A stretch of 16,522 nucleotides of DNA from Bacteroidaceae bacterium (GCA_016292545.1 JAEDIG010000053.1:1-16522), one strand, 5' to 3'. Counted from the first letter of the stretch, positions 7,190 to 14,956 are shown. Made by a program: numbers and translations. Notes: a model not told the origin generated them from the sequence alone.

Positions 7190-9202
7190 TTATTTCCATT
7201 GAGGGGTTATAGACAGATAGATGGCATAGTTGCGGCCTGCCATGGGCCGCGAGAGGACCGTCATGTAGTGATTGTCGAGCAGGTTGTTCACCTGCCCTTT
7301 CACCGAAGCCTTTGCCCGCTTCCAGCTCCATCGTTTCTCCAGTGAAAGGTCCACACGATGGTAGGGCTCCAGCGATCCCGTGATGTAGTCCACCTCGTTG
7401 CTGGTGGTGGTGTGGCGGCGGCTGTAGAACATCCATCCCGTCCCCAGTGTCCAGTCCTTCCAGTCCACGGTAACCGACAGGTTGGCTGAATGCCGGGGTA
7501 CATAGCACAGTTGGCGGCCATACGACTGGTCGTTGTCGTCGGTGGGCTTCCCCTTGTTGATGCTGGGTGTATAGGCATAGTTGGCTGTGGCTCCCACCTT
7601 CCATGTCTTGGGCAGGCTGAGCTGACCATGCAGCATGGCCTCCACACCGTAGTTGTGTACGCGCTTCACGTTGCTGGGCTGCCAGAATCCTTTCACATTG
7701 GGAGTCCATAGAATCCAGTCGGTGATATGCGAGTCGAAGGCTGTGAACTGTCCTCCGAAGGTGAACGTCTGCCATTGGCGTTTCCATTCAATGCCGCCGT
7801 CGTAGGTGAAGCCTTTTTCGGGCTTAAGGTTGCTGTTCCCTCCCGGTTCAAAATAGAGGTCGTCCATGGTGGGGTAGCGGTAGTTGCGTGCGATGGATGC
7901 CTTGCACACCAGCTGCCACGGCTCCACAAGCAGGTAGTCGGCAAACAGGGCGGGGATGGTGGGCACCCAGTCCGGACCATACACTTCCTGCCGCAGGGCC
8001 AGGGCCAGCCCCATCCGTCCGACGGGCCGCCAGCGTGCCTGTGCGCCCAGGGTATATTCCATGCGTCCGCGGTTGTAGTTCTTGCCTTGGTGGAAAGGGC
8101 TGTAGTCGTTGCTGCGCACATGGCAGTAGCCCACTTGCATCTGGGCGTCGAGCTGCCATCTGGGATGGGGCATCATCATGCCTTCCCCTTCCACAAAGGC
8201 TTGCTGGGCAATGCTGCGGCTGTGGGTGATGTCGGTTTGCGCCTGCTGGCGGGTGGTGGTGTAGTCGTAGGCGATGCGTTGCCAGCTGTGTCCGGCTCTC
8301 AGACGGGTGCTCCACCAACTGGCCGTATGTTGCCAGTCGGCCACGGTGCGCAGTGTGTGCTGTCCGCATTCGTTGCTGAAATCGCTGTCGTCCTTGTAGT
8401 CTACGCTCAGGAAGGGCAGTCCCCGCAGCAGATGGCTGTACCATGAGGCCACCGACACGCGGTTGCCCCGCCGGTCGTTGTAGTAGGCTTCCTGCATGGC
8501 ATGGATGTCGGTGAAGTAGCCGCTCTTGTTCCGCTCTTTGGGGTGATAACTGCCTATGATTGTGCCGTTTTCGTCGCGCACGTCCACCTTCTTGTCGGGG
8601 TTTATGTAGGAAAAATCGTTCTGGCTGGTGCTGTACGAGAGACGGGTGTTGCTCTGCCATTTGTTGCCCGAAAGGGTGAGGCGTGCAAACTCGTCGAAGG
8701 TGCGGTACTGTCCGATGCCCTGCACCAGTTGGGCCTCATGCCCTTCTGTCTGTCCGGGTTGTGTTTCCAGGGCGATGCCGCCTCCCAGTCCGCCGCCTGC
8801 CATGAGGATGCTGCTGGCTCCGTGGAGCAGTTGGGCTTTGTCGATGAAGAATGCCGGCAGTGTGCTGAAGTCCACGGTGCCTAGCATGGGCGAATTGATG
8901 CGCATGCCGTTCCATGTCACTTGGGTGTGGCTGGGCGAGGTGCCCCTGAATTCGGCCGTCGACTCTGTGGCCCTGCCGTAGCTTTTCACAAAGAGGGTGG
9001 TGTGTTTGGTCAGGATGTCGGCCATGCTGAGCGAGATGTTGTCGCGCAGGGCCGTGGAGTCGAGAACCGTCTGTTGCACACCGGTGTCTTTGAGCCTGCG
9101 GCGGGCCGTCACGTCCACCTTCTTCAGTGAGGTGACGTTCTGCGCGGTCATGCCCATACAGAGCAATGCCGCAAGGGTCAGGGCGGTGTGTCGGTTTGTC
9201 AT
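7190..9202 (-). CDS. btuB: TonB-dependent outer-membrane cobalamin receptor (BtuB-like)
   Basis: This is a 670-residue outer-membrane transporter. Residues 1-20 are a signal peptide, likely cut after MTA. A TonB-box-like stretch (KKVDVTA, about 27-33) precedes a plug domain (about 40-150) with SMADIL, AEFRGTSPSHTQVTWNGMR (84-101 region) and a glycine-rich loop GGGLGGGIALET. The remainder is a 22-strand-type beta-barrel ending YAIYLSITPQWK. It lacks the N-terminal carboxypeptidase-like domain and the approximately 1000-residue length of SusC proteins, so it belongs to the BtuB-like group. It follows the PKD lipoprotein gene with a 1-nt gap and abuts the btuF-like gene. In Bacteroides, BtuB works in complex with the surface lipoprotein BtuG, which is encoded upstream here. 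Cobalamin specificity is inferred from this context. Confidence 0.9.
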   Translation of the reverse strand: MTNRHTALTLAALLCMGMTAQNVTSLKKVDVTARRRLKDTGVQQTVLDSTALRDNISLSMADILTKHTTLFVKSYGRATESTAEFRGTSPSHTQVTWNGMRINSPMLGTVDFSTLPAFFIDKAQLLHGASSILMAGGGLGGGIALETQPGQTEGHEAQLVQGIGQYRTFDEFARLTLSGNKWQSNTRLSYSTSQNDFSYINPDKKVDVRDENGTIIGSYHPKERNKSGYFTDIHAMQEAYYNDRRGNRVSVASWYSHLLRGLPFLSVDYKDDSDFSNECGQHTLRTVADWQHTASWWSTRLRAGHSWQRIAYDYTTTRQQAQTDITHSRSIAQQAFVEGEGMMMPHPRWQLDAQMQVGYCHVRSNDYSPFHQGKNYNRGRMEYTLGAQARWRPVGRMGLALALRQEVYGPDWVPTIPALFADYLLVEPWQLVCKASIARNYRYPTMDDLYFEPGGNSNLKPEKGFTYDGGIEWKRQWQTFTFGGQFTAFDSHITDWILWTPNVKGFWQPSNVKRVHNYGVEAMLHGQLSLPKTWKVGATANYAYTPSINKGKPTDDNDQSYGRQLCYVPRHSANLSVTVDWKDWTLGTGWMFYSRRHTTTSNEVDYITGSLEPYHRVDLSLEKRWSWKRAKASVKGQVNNLLDNHYMTVLSRPMAGRNYAIYLSITPQWK

Positions 9203-9203
9203 G

Positions 9204-10694
9204 CTAGGGTGTGTCCAGATGAATGTCGCCGATATAATATACTTCGGTGGAAATCTCTCCCAGATTGGGCGTCCAGCCGGTTTGTGCGGTCTGCACCTTC
9301 ACGAAGTCGATGTATTCCAGATGGATAGGCTTCCCGTCCCAGGTGCGTGCTTGGCTTATCTTGTAGCGCCCTGCTTGCCCGATGGGGCTGTCGTAGAGGT
9401 CGCTTCCCATGTTGTCTGCATAGCCCCATGCGTAGGGTGGCATTTGGGTGGCTCCTCCGCCGTAGCTGTGGTGGCTGGACAGCCGGGTACCGAAGAAGGT
9501 GTATTCGCTCCCTTCCACCCACTCTTGCCAGTAGTAGGGTTCGCGGTTCCAGTAGCTCATGTAGGGCACCAGGTCCGTGTCGCCGTGGTGGTCGCGCCAT
9601 GCGGTGGCGCATTGGGGATAGCGTGGCCGGTAGTAGGTGATGGCATAGGCCGGCTCCCAGTTGGCGTTCCCGTATTCCGACCCTGCCAGTTCATACCATG
9701 TGTCGTTGGGCAGGCCGTCGCCGTTCTCGTCTTGGCTCACCCAGATGATGCCTGGCTCCGACTGGTAGTTGAAGGGGTTTCCTTTGATGCACAGGTCGTA
9801 GCCGCCGCTGTTCTCCACGCTGTGGTCGAAGCCTGCAATCAGATAGCCTCCGCACGCCCCCAGGCTCACCATCCATCGGCGTTGGAAATGCTGCCACACG
9901 GTGTCGCAAGCCTGCTCGTGGGTGCATGTGGTGGGGAAGGCACGCCCCACCACACTGTATCCGTTCACCTGGTGGCCCGGGGCGGGCATATAGGCATACA
10001 CACGGTCCACCATGGCCTGGCTGTTGCCGGTCGGAGGGCGGCGGTAGGTGCCTGCGGGTGGGCACACCTCGATGGTGAAGCTGTGGCTCAGAGTGAGCGT
10101 GTCGGTGGTGGCGGTTAGGGTGAGCTGGTGGATGCCTTCTTCCTTGGCTTCAAAGGGATAGGCTGTCTGTCCGGGCAGTCCTTCCACTTCCTCTCCGTCC
10201 AGGGTCCAGGTGTAGGTGGCCATGCTGTCGGGCAGAGTGAAGTAGGCCCTCACCAGCATCGTCCGGCCCTGTGCTATGTGGCCGGCCACTTCGGGAAACC
10301 GCCACCCTGCGAGGCTGCTGTCGGCGGCTGGCAGATAGGGTTCGGTTTCCTCCTGCGGTCGCTCCACTGTGATTTTTATTTCATCGGTGGCGGCACCGGC
10401 CTGGTTGGTGACGCAGAGGGTCAGGTAGTAGGTGCCTTCCTGGCTGCTGCAAAAGGTGTAGGTGGCTTCGTGGCCCACCTTTTCTCCTTTGTCTGTGGCC
10501 CACGTATAGGTGGTCGTTTCGTCGGTGTATGCCACGCTGGGCACTAGGGTGAGTATTTCGCCTGTGAGCACCTGGAAACGCCCCGATGCCACCTCCCAAC
10601 TGATTTGTGGCAGAGGCTTGTCGGGGGTGTCGTCGCTGCATCCGGCCAGGAAGATGACCGTGGCGATTAATGGAAGGAAGAATGGCTTTTTCAT
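9204..10694 (-). CDS. PKD-domain surface lipoprotein of unknown function in the B12 operon
   Basis: This 496-residue protein has a signal peptide with lipobox LAGC (Cys19) followed by SDD, a charged stretch of the kind used for surface export in Bacteroidetes. Two PKD/Ig-like beta-sandwich domains follow, about 30-112 and 125-211, each with the TYTW core and a final I-x-V strand. A distinct C-terminal domain (about 225-496) is rich in Trp, Tyr and Gly. It contains DENGDGLPND (322-331), a calcium-loop-like D-x-N-x-D-G pattern. It has cysteines at 82, 94, 211, 257, 263, 281, 302 and 362, which could form disulfides. The ATG lies 12 nt after the btuG-like stop, and the gene ends 1 nt before the receptor start. 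Similar proteins are annotated only as PKD-domain or cell surface proteins. Its position suggests a role in corrinoid capture or in the receptor complex, but no enzymatic signature is recognised. Confidence 0.85.
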   Translation of the reverse strand: MKKPFFLPLIATVIFLAGCSDDTPDKPLPQISWEVASGRFQVLTGEILTLVPSVAYTDETTTYTWATDKGEKVGHEATYTFCSSQEGTYYLTLCVTNQAGAATDEIKITVERPQEETEPYLPAADSSLAGWRFPEVAGHIAQGRTMLVRAYFTLPDSMATYTWTLDGEEVEGLPGQTAYPFEAKEEGIHQLTLTATTDTLTLSHSFTIEVCPPAGTYRRPPTGNSQAMVDRVYAYMPAPGHQVNGYSVVGRAFPTTCTHEQACDTVWQHFQRRWMVSLGACGGYLIAGFDHSVENSGGYDLCIKGNPFNYQSEPGIIWVSQDENGDGLPNDTWYELAGSEYGNANWEPAYAITYYRPRYPQCATAWRDHHGDTDLVPYMSYWNREPYYWQEWVEGSEYTFFGTRLSSHHSYGGGATQMPPYAWGYADNMGSDLYDSPIGQAGRYKISQARTWDGKPIHLEYIDFVKVQTAQTGWTPNLGEISTEVYYIGDIHLDTP

Positions 10695-10706
10695 GAGGGG
10701 AGTGGA

Positions 10707-11825
10707 TTATGGAATAAAGGCGCATCCGTTGGGATTGATGCCCACGCGGAACTTGTCGATGAGTGTGCCGTCGGCCTTGTAGCGGTACATGGTGCCTGCC
10801 TGGTTGTAGTCTACGGCATCTGCCACATACAGGTCACCGTTGGTGGGGTCTACGTTGAGACCATACAGCTTGTGCCTTTTCCCGTCGTTGCCGATGGGGG
10901 CTTCGATGAAGGGTCGCACGGGCAGATGGCTCTCGGTCACGTCCATGCGGTAGATGTCGTTGTTGATGAGATAGAGGGTCTGGCGGTCGTTGCTGATGGC
11001 CAGGGCCACGCCTGCTTCGTCGGCGTCCAGTGCCTGGTCCTGTTCGATGACCAGCGTCTCTGCATCGATGCGGTAGAGGTGGGGGATGTTGTCCCCGAAT
11101 CCTTCATGCTCAGTGTTATATCCGCCGTCGGTGATTACCCATAGCTTTCCTCTGGCATCTATCTGCATGCCCTTGGGCTGCCAGCTGTCCAGCAGGATGC
11201 TGTCGGTCACTTCGTCTCTCTGGGTGTCTATCACCAGAATCTTGTTGCTGTAGCTCCAGCAGTTGGTGAACACGCGGTTCTTCCACCCCACCATCTGCTC
11301 GGTGCTGCTGTAGCCGTAGGTGACGGCCTGTCCGGTGGGGATGCTGCCCGTGTAGGTGAAGGTGGTGGGGTTGAAGATGGTGATGTAGGGGGCATACAGG
11401 TCGGTGATGTATGCCTTTGTGGCGTTCACTATGTGGATGTAGCGTGGGTTTATCATGTGCTCGGTCTGCCCTGTGGTGAGACTGCCTTTCACACGGCTGG
11501 TGCGTGGGTCGATGCCCCACACGATGCCGCTGTTCTCCACCGCAATGAACAGGGTGCTGTCCAGCAGGGTCATGGATTGACCCGTGTCGCCCAGCTTGCG
11601 GTCGTTGGCACGCTGGAACACGCCGTTCTCAATGGTTTTCTGCTCTGGGTCATAGTATGAGAGCGTGCTGTTTCCGCTGTTGTAGTTGCCCTCATTGAGC
11701 ACATACACACCCCTTCCCTGGTGCGAAAACACCTCTTCGGGCACACCTCCTTCAGAATCGGAACACGCTGCCAGCAGTCCCCAGGCCACTGACAGCGTTA
11801 CGCAAAAGCGCTGATGAATATGCAT
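10707..11825 (-). CDS. btuG: BtuG-like surface cobalamin-binding lipoprotein (beta-propeller)
   Basis: BtuG proteins of gut Bacteroidetes bind B12 very tightly at the cell surface and cap the BtuB receptor. This 372-residue protein has lipobox LAAC (Cys21) followed by SDSEGG. Its body is a YncE/DUF5074-like seven-bladed propeller with recurring units such as GVYVLNEGNYNSGNSTLSYY, NPRYIHIVNATKAYITDLY, KGMQIDARGKLWVITDGG and GLNVDPTNGDLYVADAVDY. I chose ATG 11825, which shares one base with the stop of the upstream gene (TGATG). A GTG one codon earlier is possible. The gene is preceded by the BtuH-like gene and the riboswitch and followed after 12 nt by the PKD lipoprotein. The family and context support BtuG well; ligand binding is inferred. 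Confidence 0.87.
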   Translation of the reverse strand: MHIHQRFCVTLSVAWGLLAACSDSEGGVPEEVFSHQGRGVYVLNEGNYNSGNSTLSYYDPEQKTIENGVFQRANDRKLGDTGQSMTLLDSTLFIAVENSGIVWGIDPRTSRVKGSLTTGQTEHMINPRYIHIVNATKAYITDLYAPYITIFNPTTFTYTGSIPTGQAVTYGYSSTEQMVGWKNRVFTNCWSYSNKILVIDTQRDEVTDSILLDSWQPKGMQIDARGKLWVITDGGYNTEHEGFGDNIPHLYRIDAETLVIEQDQALDADEAGVALAISNDRQTLYLINNDIYRMDVTESHLPVRPFIEAPIGNDGKRHKLYGLNVDPTNGDLYVADAVDYNQAGTMYRYKADGTLIDKFRVGINPNGCAFIP

Positions 11826-12556
11826 CACAACTCAATTTCTACATTGTCGAATGCAAAGTAGGCAGGCGTCTTCAGGCCGTAGTCGCTGTTGTCGCTGCCT
11901 TGCATGGTGAAGGTGACGCTCTTCACGGCTCCCAGCCCCGACATGTCGATACGCTTCCATGTGGCCTGGATGTTGCCGTCGCGGGCCAGGTCTACGTCCA
12001 GTTTGCTGCCGTTGTCGGCTTCGATGTGAAGGGTCAGATAGTCACCCTTCTCTGTGAGTGCCTTTGCCCATCCGTCGCCTCGCTTCTCCACAGCCAGCAG
12101 GTAGGTGGTGGGGCTCACGAGCATGGAGCGGATTACGCGTGCCTTGCCGTCCTTGAACTGGAGGCTGGCCGTGCAGTAGGCCACTGCAAAGTTCTTGCTG
12201 CCGTTGCCGAGGGGCACTTCCAGCTGGTTTTCATAGCTGTTGTGCGACAGGTCGATGCTCACATAGTTGCTGATGGCAGTGCCGCCTTCCGAAAAACCGT
12301 ACATGCCGCCCCAGGCGTTGGTCATGCCGCCCGACAGCTGGGTGGTTTCGTCGGTCCATCCGTAGGTGGATGCGTTGCTGCCATAGAGCAGTTCGCCGTT
12401 GTACTGCGGGTTGTCGATGAGGCTTTCCCATTGGGCACCTTCAAATGTTACTGTGGCCACATTGCCATTGTTCAAACCAATCACTCCGTCGTCTTCGCAC
12501 GCAGTGAATGCGAATCCTGCACACAGCAGGATTGCAGCTTTCTTTAAAGCTTTCAT
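11825..12556 (-). CDS. btuH: DUF4465 surface lipoprotein, BtuH-like cobalamin-binding protein
   Basis: This 243-residue lipoprotein (lipobox FTAC, Cys20, followed by EDD) has the DUF4465 pattern: FEGAQWESLIDNPQYNGELLY, WTDETTQLSG, NAWGGMYGFSEGGTAISNYV and a final YFAFDNVEIEL. DUF4465 proteins directly behind cobalamin riboswitches in Bacteroides include BtuH, a surface lipoprotein reported to bind B12. A jelly-roll-like beta fold is expected. It is the first gene of the operon; its ATG lies about 64 nt after the end of the riboswitch aptamer. The stop TGA overlaps the btuG-like start by one base. The domain call is firm. The BtuH name depends on position and family resemblance, because DUF4465 also occurs in proteins unrelated to B12. 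Confidence 0.8.
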   Translation of the reverse strand: MKALKKAAILLCAGFAFTACEDDGVIGLNNGNVATVTFEGAQWESLIDNPQYNGELLYGSNASTYGWTDETTQLSGGMTNAWGGMYGFSEGGTAISNYVSIDLSHNSYENQLEVPLGNGSKNFAVAYCTASLQFKDGKARVIRSMLVSPTTYLLAVEKRGDGWAKALTEKGDYLTLHIEADNGSKLDVDLARDGNIQATWKRIDMSGLGAVKSVTFTMQGSDNSDYGLKTPAYFAFDNVEIEL

Positions 12557-12598
12557 TCTTTCTGTTTTATTTGTTGTTAATCACGTTCTCCTCGGTCC

Positions 12599-12611
12599 GT
12601 GAAACGCTCAC
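12599..12611 (-). other. Small hairpin between riboswitch and start codon
   Basis: GTGA and TCAC arms (4 bp, extendable only weakly) flank a 5-nt loop in the leader between the cobalamin aptamer and the btuH-like ATG. It may be an expression-platform element or chance; it is not followed by a U-tract. Confidence 0.25.
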
Positions 12612-12619
12612 TGTTGTCT

Positions 12620-12780
12620 GCGGGTGGCAGGTCTTCTGACTTCTCTCTCTGTTTCGGGCACCTTCCCTTTCGCCTTTATTGCCGGCTCCAAGTGGCTCAC
12701 GTTTCCCTTGCAGATTTGGATTGAGAGTTACAGCTGCGGGACAGTTTGGGATTCACACCCAATTCCCTTATCCACTCTGA
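12620..12780 (-). ncRNA. Cobalamin riboswitch controlling the B12 uptake operon
   Basis: On the minus strand the conserved cobalamin aptamer boxes appear in order: GGGAATTGGGTG (12767-12756), GAATCCC, the B12 box CTGTCCCGCAGCTGTAA (12744-12728), and the 3-prime box AGTCAGAAGACCTGCC (12641-12626). This order and spacing are diagnostic. It lies between a promoter and the btuH-like gene, so B12 should repress the operon. A small GTGA/TCAC hairpin (12599-12611) between aptamer and gene could be part of the expression platform. No U-tract terminator is seen, which favours control of translation. Confidence 0.95.
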
Positions 12781-12785
12781 CGCTG

Positions 12786-12816
12786 CAAAGTTATTCCAAT
12801 TTTGCGAAACCACAAA
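12786..12816 (-). promoter_or_regulatory. Bacteroidetes-type promoter of the B12 operon (TTTG-N19-TAACTTTG)
   Basis: The minus strand has TTTG (12816-12813), a 19-nt spacer, and TAACTTTG (12793-12786), an exact fit to the Bacteroidetes sigma-ABfr consensus. Transcription would start near 12778-12783, just before the first conserved riboswitch box. The rest of the gap up to the ATPase gene (12817-12925) holds nothing recognisable. Confidence 0.85.
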
Positions 12817-12925
12817 ATATTTTATGAAGAAAAACACTGTTTAATGTGACATCCACCGTGAAATTTCCACGACGGGCAAGCCGATATTATTTTTCTATGG
12901 CTGGTAGAATGTACGAAATAGGGAG

Positions 12926-14371
12926 TTAGAATAAATCGTCCAATATAATGTTTTGGTTCACATCTTTGGCATGTTCGTTCTCAGTGATACCATTTGTCGT
13001 CACCATCACCAACTGAATGGAATGGGTCTTTGTATGTTGCTTGCTATGGAGAAATGCATCAATCTTTTTTGCAAGTTCCCTTTCATATTGCTTGGTAATG
13101 GTGAACTCATGTTCGCTGAATTTCATCTCGCAGAGATAATCAGTCCGTTCACCTTTCCATTCCAACACAAGGTCTATTTGGGCGGCAGTTCCATTGGGGG
13201 CGGTTCCTTTCCAGCAATAGTTGCGACTGACAGTAGCAATGCGCAGTTTGTCCCTGATCATGGACAGGTGTTCAATGCAGAGCAACTCGAAAGTGTTGCC
13301 TGCCCATGCGTAAAACGTAGGAGTACGTTGTATGTTGCGCCAATTCCCGGCTTCTACACCTTTCCCATGGATAAAGTGTAGGTAGAAGATGGAGAAGAAA
13401 TCCTTCAATTGATAGACAGTTTCCACACGTTCCTTCCCATAACGTGGGTATTCACGGGTAATGCCAGATTCGTGGAGGTTGTCGAGAATCTTGCTGAATG
13501 TGCCGCCAAGTTCGATACTAGCAGCCTCGGCTAATTCTTGACGTGTCATGCCATAGAACTTGGTACCTAACGCTTTAATAACATCCACATATCGCTCTGA
13601 AGTAGAATAAAGACCTGTATAGACATCCTTGAACTCCTGGTCAATCTTTTCGTCTTTGAAGAAAAAGTCATCAATGTTCTCAGACAGGTTCTTTTCGTTG
13701 TCAATTCTGTCCAGATAATAAGGAATGCCGCCAAATGCCATATAAGCTACGGCAATTTCGTATCGGGAAAGACGGAAACCATGTTTCTTGAAATACAACT
13801 CACACTCCTTCAATGTGAAGGGAAACAATCGGATTTTTTCGGTAAGGCGACCATGTAATCCTCCATAGTCGCGGATGACATTATCGAGCATCCAAGAGGT
13901 TGCGCTTCCACATACTACCAATACGATGTTACGTTGGCGGTCAGCCCATGAGTTCCAGAAATACCCAAGTTCTGTAATAAATTCTGATGATTGCGGTCCG
14001 GCCAGCCACGGCAGTTCATCCAGGAACACAACACGTCGCTTGGTGCGTAAACCTTCCAGGTATTTTCTGAGCAGTCGGAAAGCCTCGCGCCAGTTGCTTG
14101 GACGTGGCGTGTCCTCTGATACACCACAGTCAAGCAGACTTTCATAGAAATGGTCGAGTTGAATTTGCTTGTATGTACGCTCATCTTTCTCTTTGATGTA
14201 AGCACCTACAGCACGGAACACAATCTTGTCTTTATATACTTCTTCTACAAGATATGACTTTCCGACACGTCTGCGTCCATAGATGGCTGCAAACTCTGAT
14301 CTTGAGGACTTCAAGAATTTTTCAAGCTTCTTGATTTCTTCGTTTCTACCTATAATACTTTGGTATGCCAT
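12926..14371 (-). CDS. AAA family ATPase with C-terminal DUF234 nuclease-like region
   Basis: This is a 481-residue protein of the archaeal-type ATPase family that is widespread in Bacteroidales. The N-terminal AAA domain (about 5-235) has Walker A GRRRVGKS (32-39), Walker B VVFLDELPW (114-122) and a sensor-like CGSATSWM (154-161). A winged-helix-like part (about 255-320) follows. The C-terminal DUF234 region (about 355-481) has D400, E415 and K417 in QIDLVLEW and YLCEMKFSE, matching a PD-(D/E)xK nuclease core. The cellular role is not established for this family. The gene is visibly AT-richer than its neighbours, has its own promoter and lies between a terminator and the B12 operon, which suggests an independently acquired single gene. 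Transcription would run into the riboswitch promoter region. The ATG at 14371 fits the family N-terminus (SIIGRNEEIKKLE). Confidence 0.88.
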   Translation of the reverse strand: MAYQSIIGRNEEIKKLEKFLKSSRSEFAAIYGRRRVGKSYLVEEVYKDKIVFRAVGAYIKEKDERTYKQIQLDHFYESLLDCGVSEDTPRPSNWREAFRLLRKYLEGLRTKRRVVFLDELPWLAGPQSSEFITELGYFWNSWADRQRNIVLVVCGSATSWMLDNVIRDYGGLHGRLTEKIRLFPFTLKECELYFKKHGFRLSRYEIAVAYMAFGGIPYYLDRIDNEKNLSENIDDFFFKDEKIDQEFKDVYTGLYSTSERYVDVIKALGTKFYGMTRQELAEAASIELGGTFSKILDNLHESGITREYPRYGKERVETVYQLKDFFSIFYLHFIHGKGVEAGNWRNIQRTPTFYAWAGNTFELLCIEHLSMIRDKLRIATVSRNYCWKGTAPNGTAAQIDLVLEWKGERTDYLCEMKFSEHEFTITKQYERELAKKIDAFLHSKQHTKTHSIQLVMVTTNGITENEHAKDVNQNIILDDLF

Positions 14372-14392
14372 ATTGCCGCTTTTTTATGGGTG

Positions 14393-14424
14393 CAAAGGTA
14401 TCAATTTATCTCTTATCATCCAAA
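14393..14424 (-). promoter_or_regulatory. Bacteroidetes-type promoter of the AAA ATPase gene (TTTG-N20-TACCTTTG)
   Basis: The minus strand has TTTG (14424-14421), a 20-nt spacer and TACCTTTG (14400-14393), about 22 nt before the ATG at 14371. The -33 element overlaps the U-tract of the upstream terminator, so termination and new initiation are packed together and the transcript has a very short leader. Confidence 0.8.
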
Positions 14425-14470
14425 AAAATCAGCCATTTTCAAAAAAAAACTTGAAAACGGCTGACTTTTT
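14422..14470 (-). terminator. Rho-independent terminator after the exporter relic
   Basis: Arms 14451-14464 and 14429-14442 form a 14-bp stem with an 8-nt loop, followed on the minus strand by seven U (14428-14422). One internal position is a G-U wobble in minus-strand RNA but an A-C mismatch in plus-strand RNA, so the minus-strand direction is favoured. It closes the transcript that contains the beta-barrel gene and the C39 exporter relic. Confidence 0.85.
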
Positions 14471-14536
14471 CTCTCGATTTATGAAGTATATTACCCGGAC
14501 ATGCTACTGCAAATACCTTCATTGCCGGCAAGTGCG

Positions 14537-14937
14537 CTATTCCGCCATGATGACACCCTCTTTCTTGCTGCCGTCAACCTTAATCACTAGCGGTTGCGGC
14601 ATGGCCGTGAGTTTCACCAGGAAGTCGGCAATGAGCGAGATGTCTATGCGTGTGTTGATGTGCAGCGTTATCCATGCGCGGATATACCCTATGCTGAGGG
14701 TGGCCACGGAGAAGCCCAGCTGCGCCAGCAGGATGAGGGTGATGACGTGCAGGTCCCTGCCGCCTCGCTGATGTCCAGCATGTTCACGCCTCCACGGGAG
14801 GTGTGGCATTCCCGGCGCAGCATCTCTGCCGAATACTCGTGGCGGTAGTGCCGGGTTATCATGCGGAGGCACGTGGGACCGCAGTCACAGGCGTTGTTCT
14901 GCCTGTAATGGGGGAATTTTCGATTGAATATCTTCAT
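14537..14937 (-). pseudogene. Remnant of a C39-peptidase ABC exporter (bacteriocin/RiPP type) with internal deletions
   Basis: From ATG 14937 the first about 60 residues are a clear C39 peptidase start: FPHYRQNNACDCGPTCLRMI with the likely catalytic Cys19, then GGVNMLDISEAA. The frame then breaks at about 14755-14770. A second frame takes up GRDLHVITLILLAQLGF and GYIRAWITLHINTRIDISLI, which match a membrane segment and coupling region normally found about 150 residues further on in a roughly 730-residue exporter. After KLTAMP the sequence changes to unrecognised residues (QPLVIKVDGSKKEGVIMAE) and stops at 14537. The peptidase His and Asp, most of the membrane domain and the whole nucleotide-binding domain are absent, so it cannot work as an exporter. 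It follows the beta-barrel gene by 19 nt and precedes a strong terminator, as the last gene of an operon would. Confidence 0.8.
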
Positions 14938-14956
14938 TGTTATCTCTGCAGTCAAA

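Noticed and set aside
12624..12827. Plus-strand 67-codon frame over the riboswitch
   Set aside because: The sequence is fully explained by the cobalamin riboswitch and promoter on the other strand.
12853..12875. Small palindrome CGTGAAATTTCCACG after the AAA gene
   Set aside because: The stem is short and no U-tract follows, so it is not supportable as a terminator or operator.
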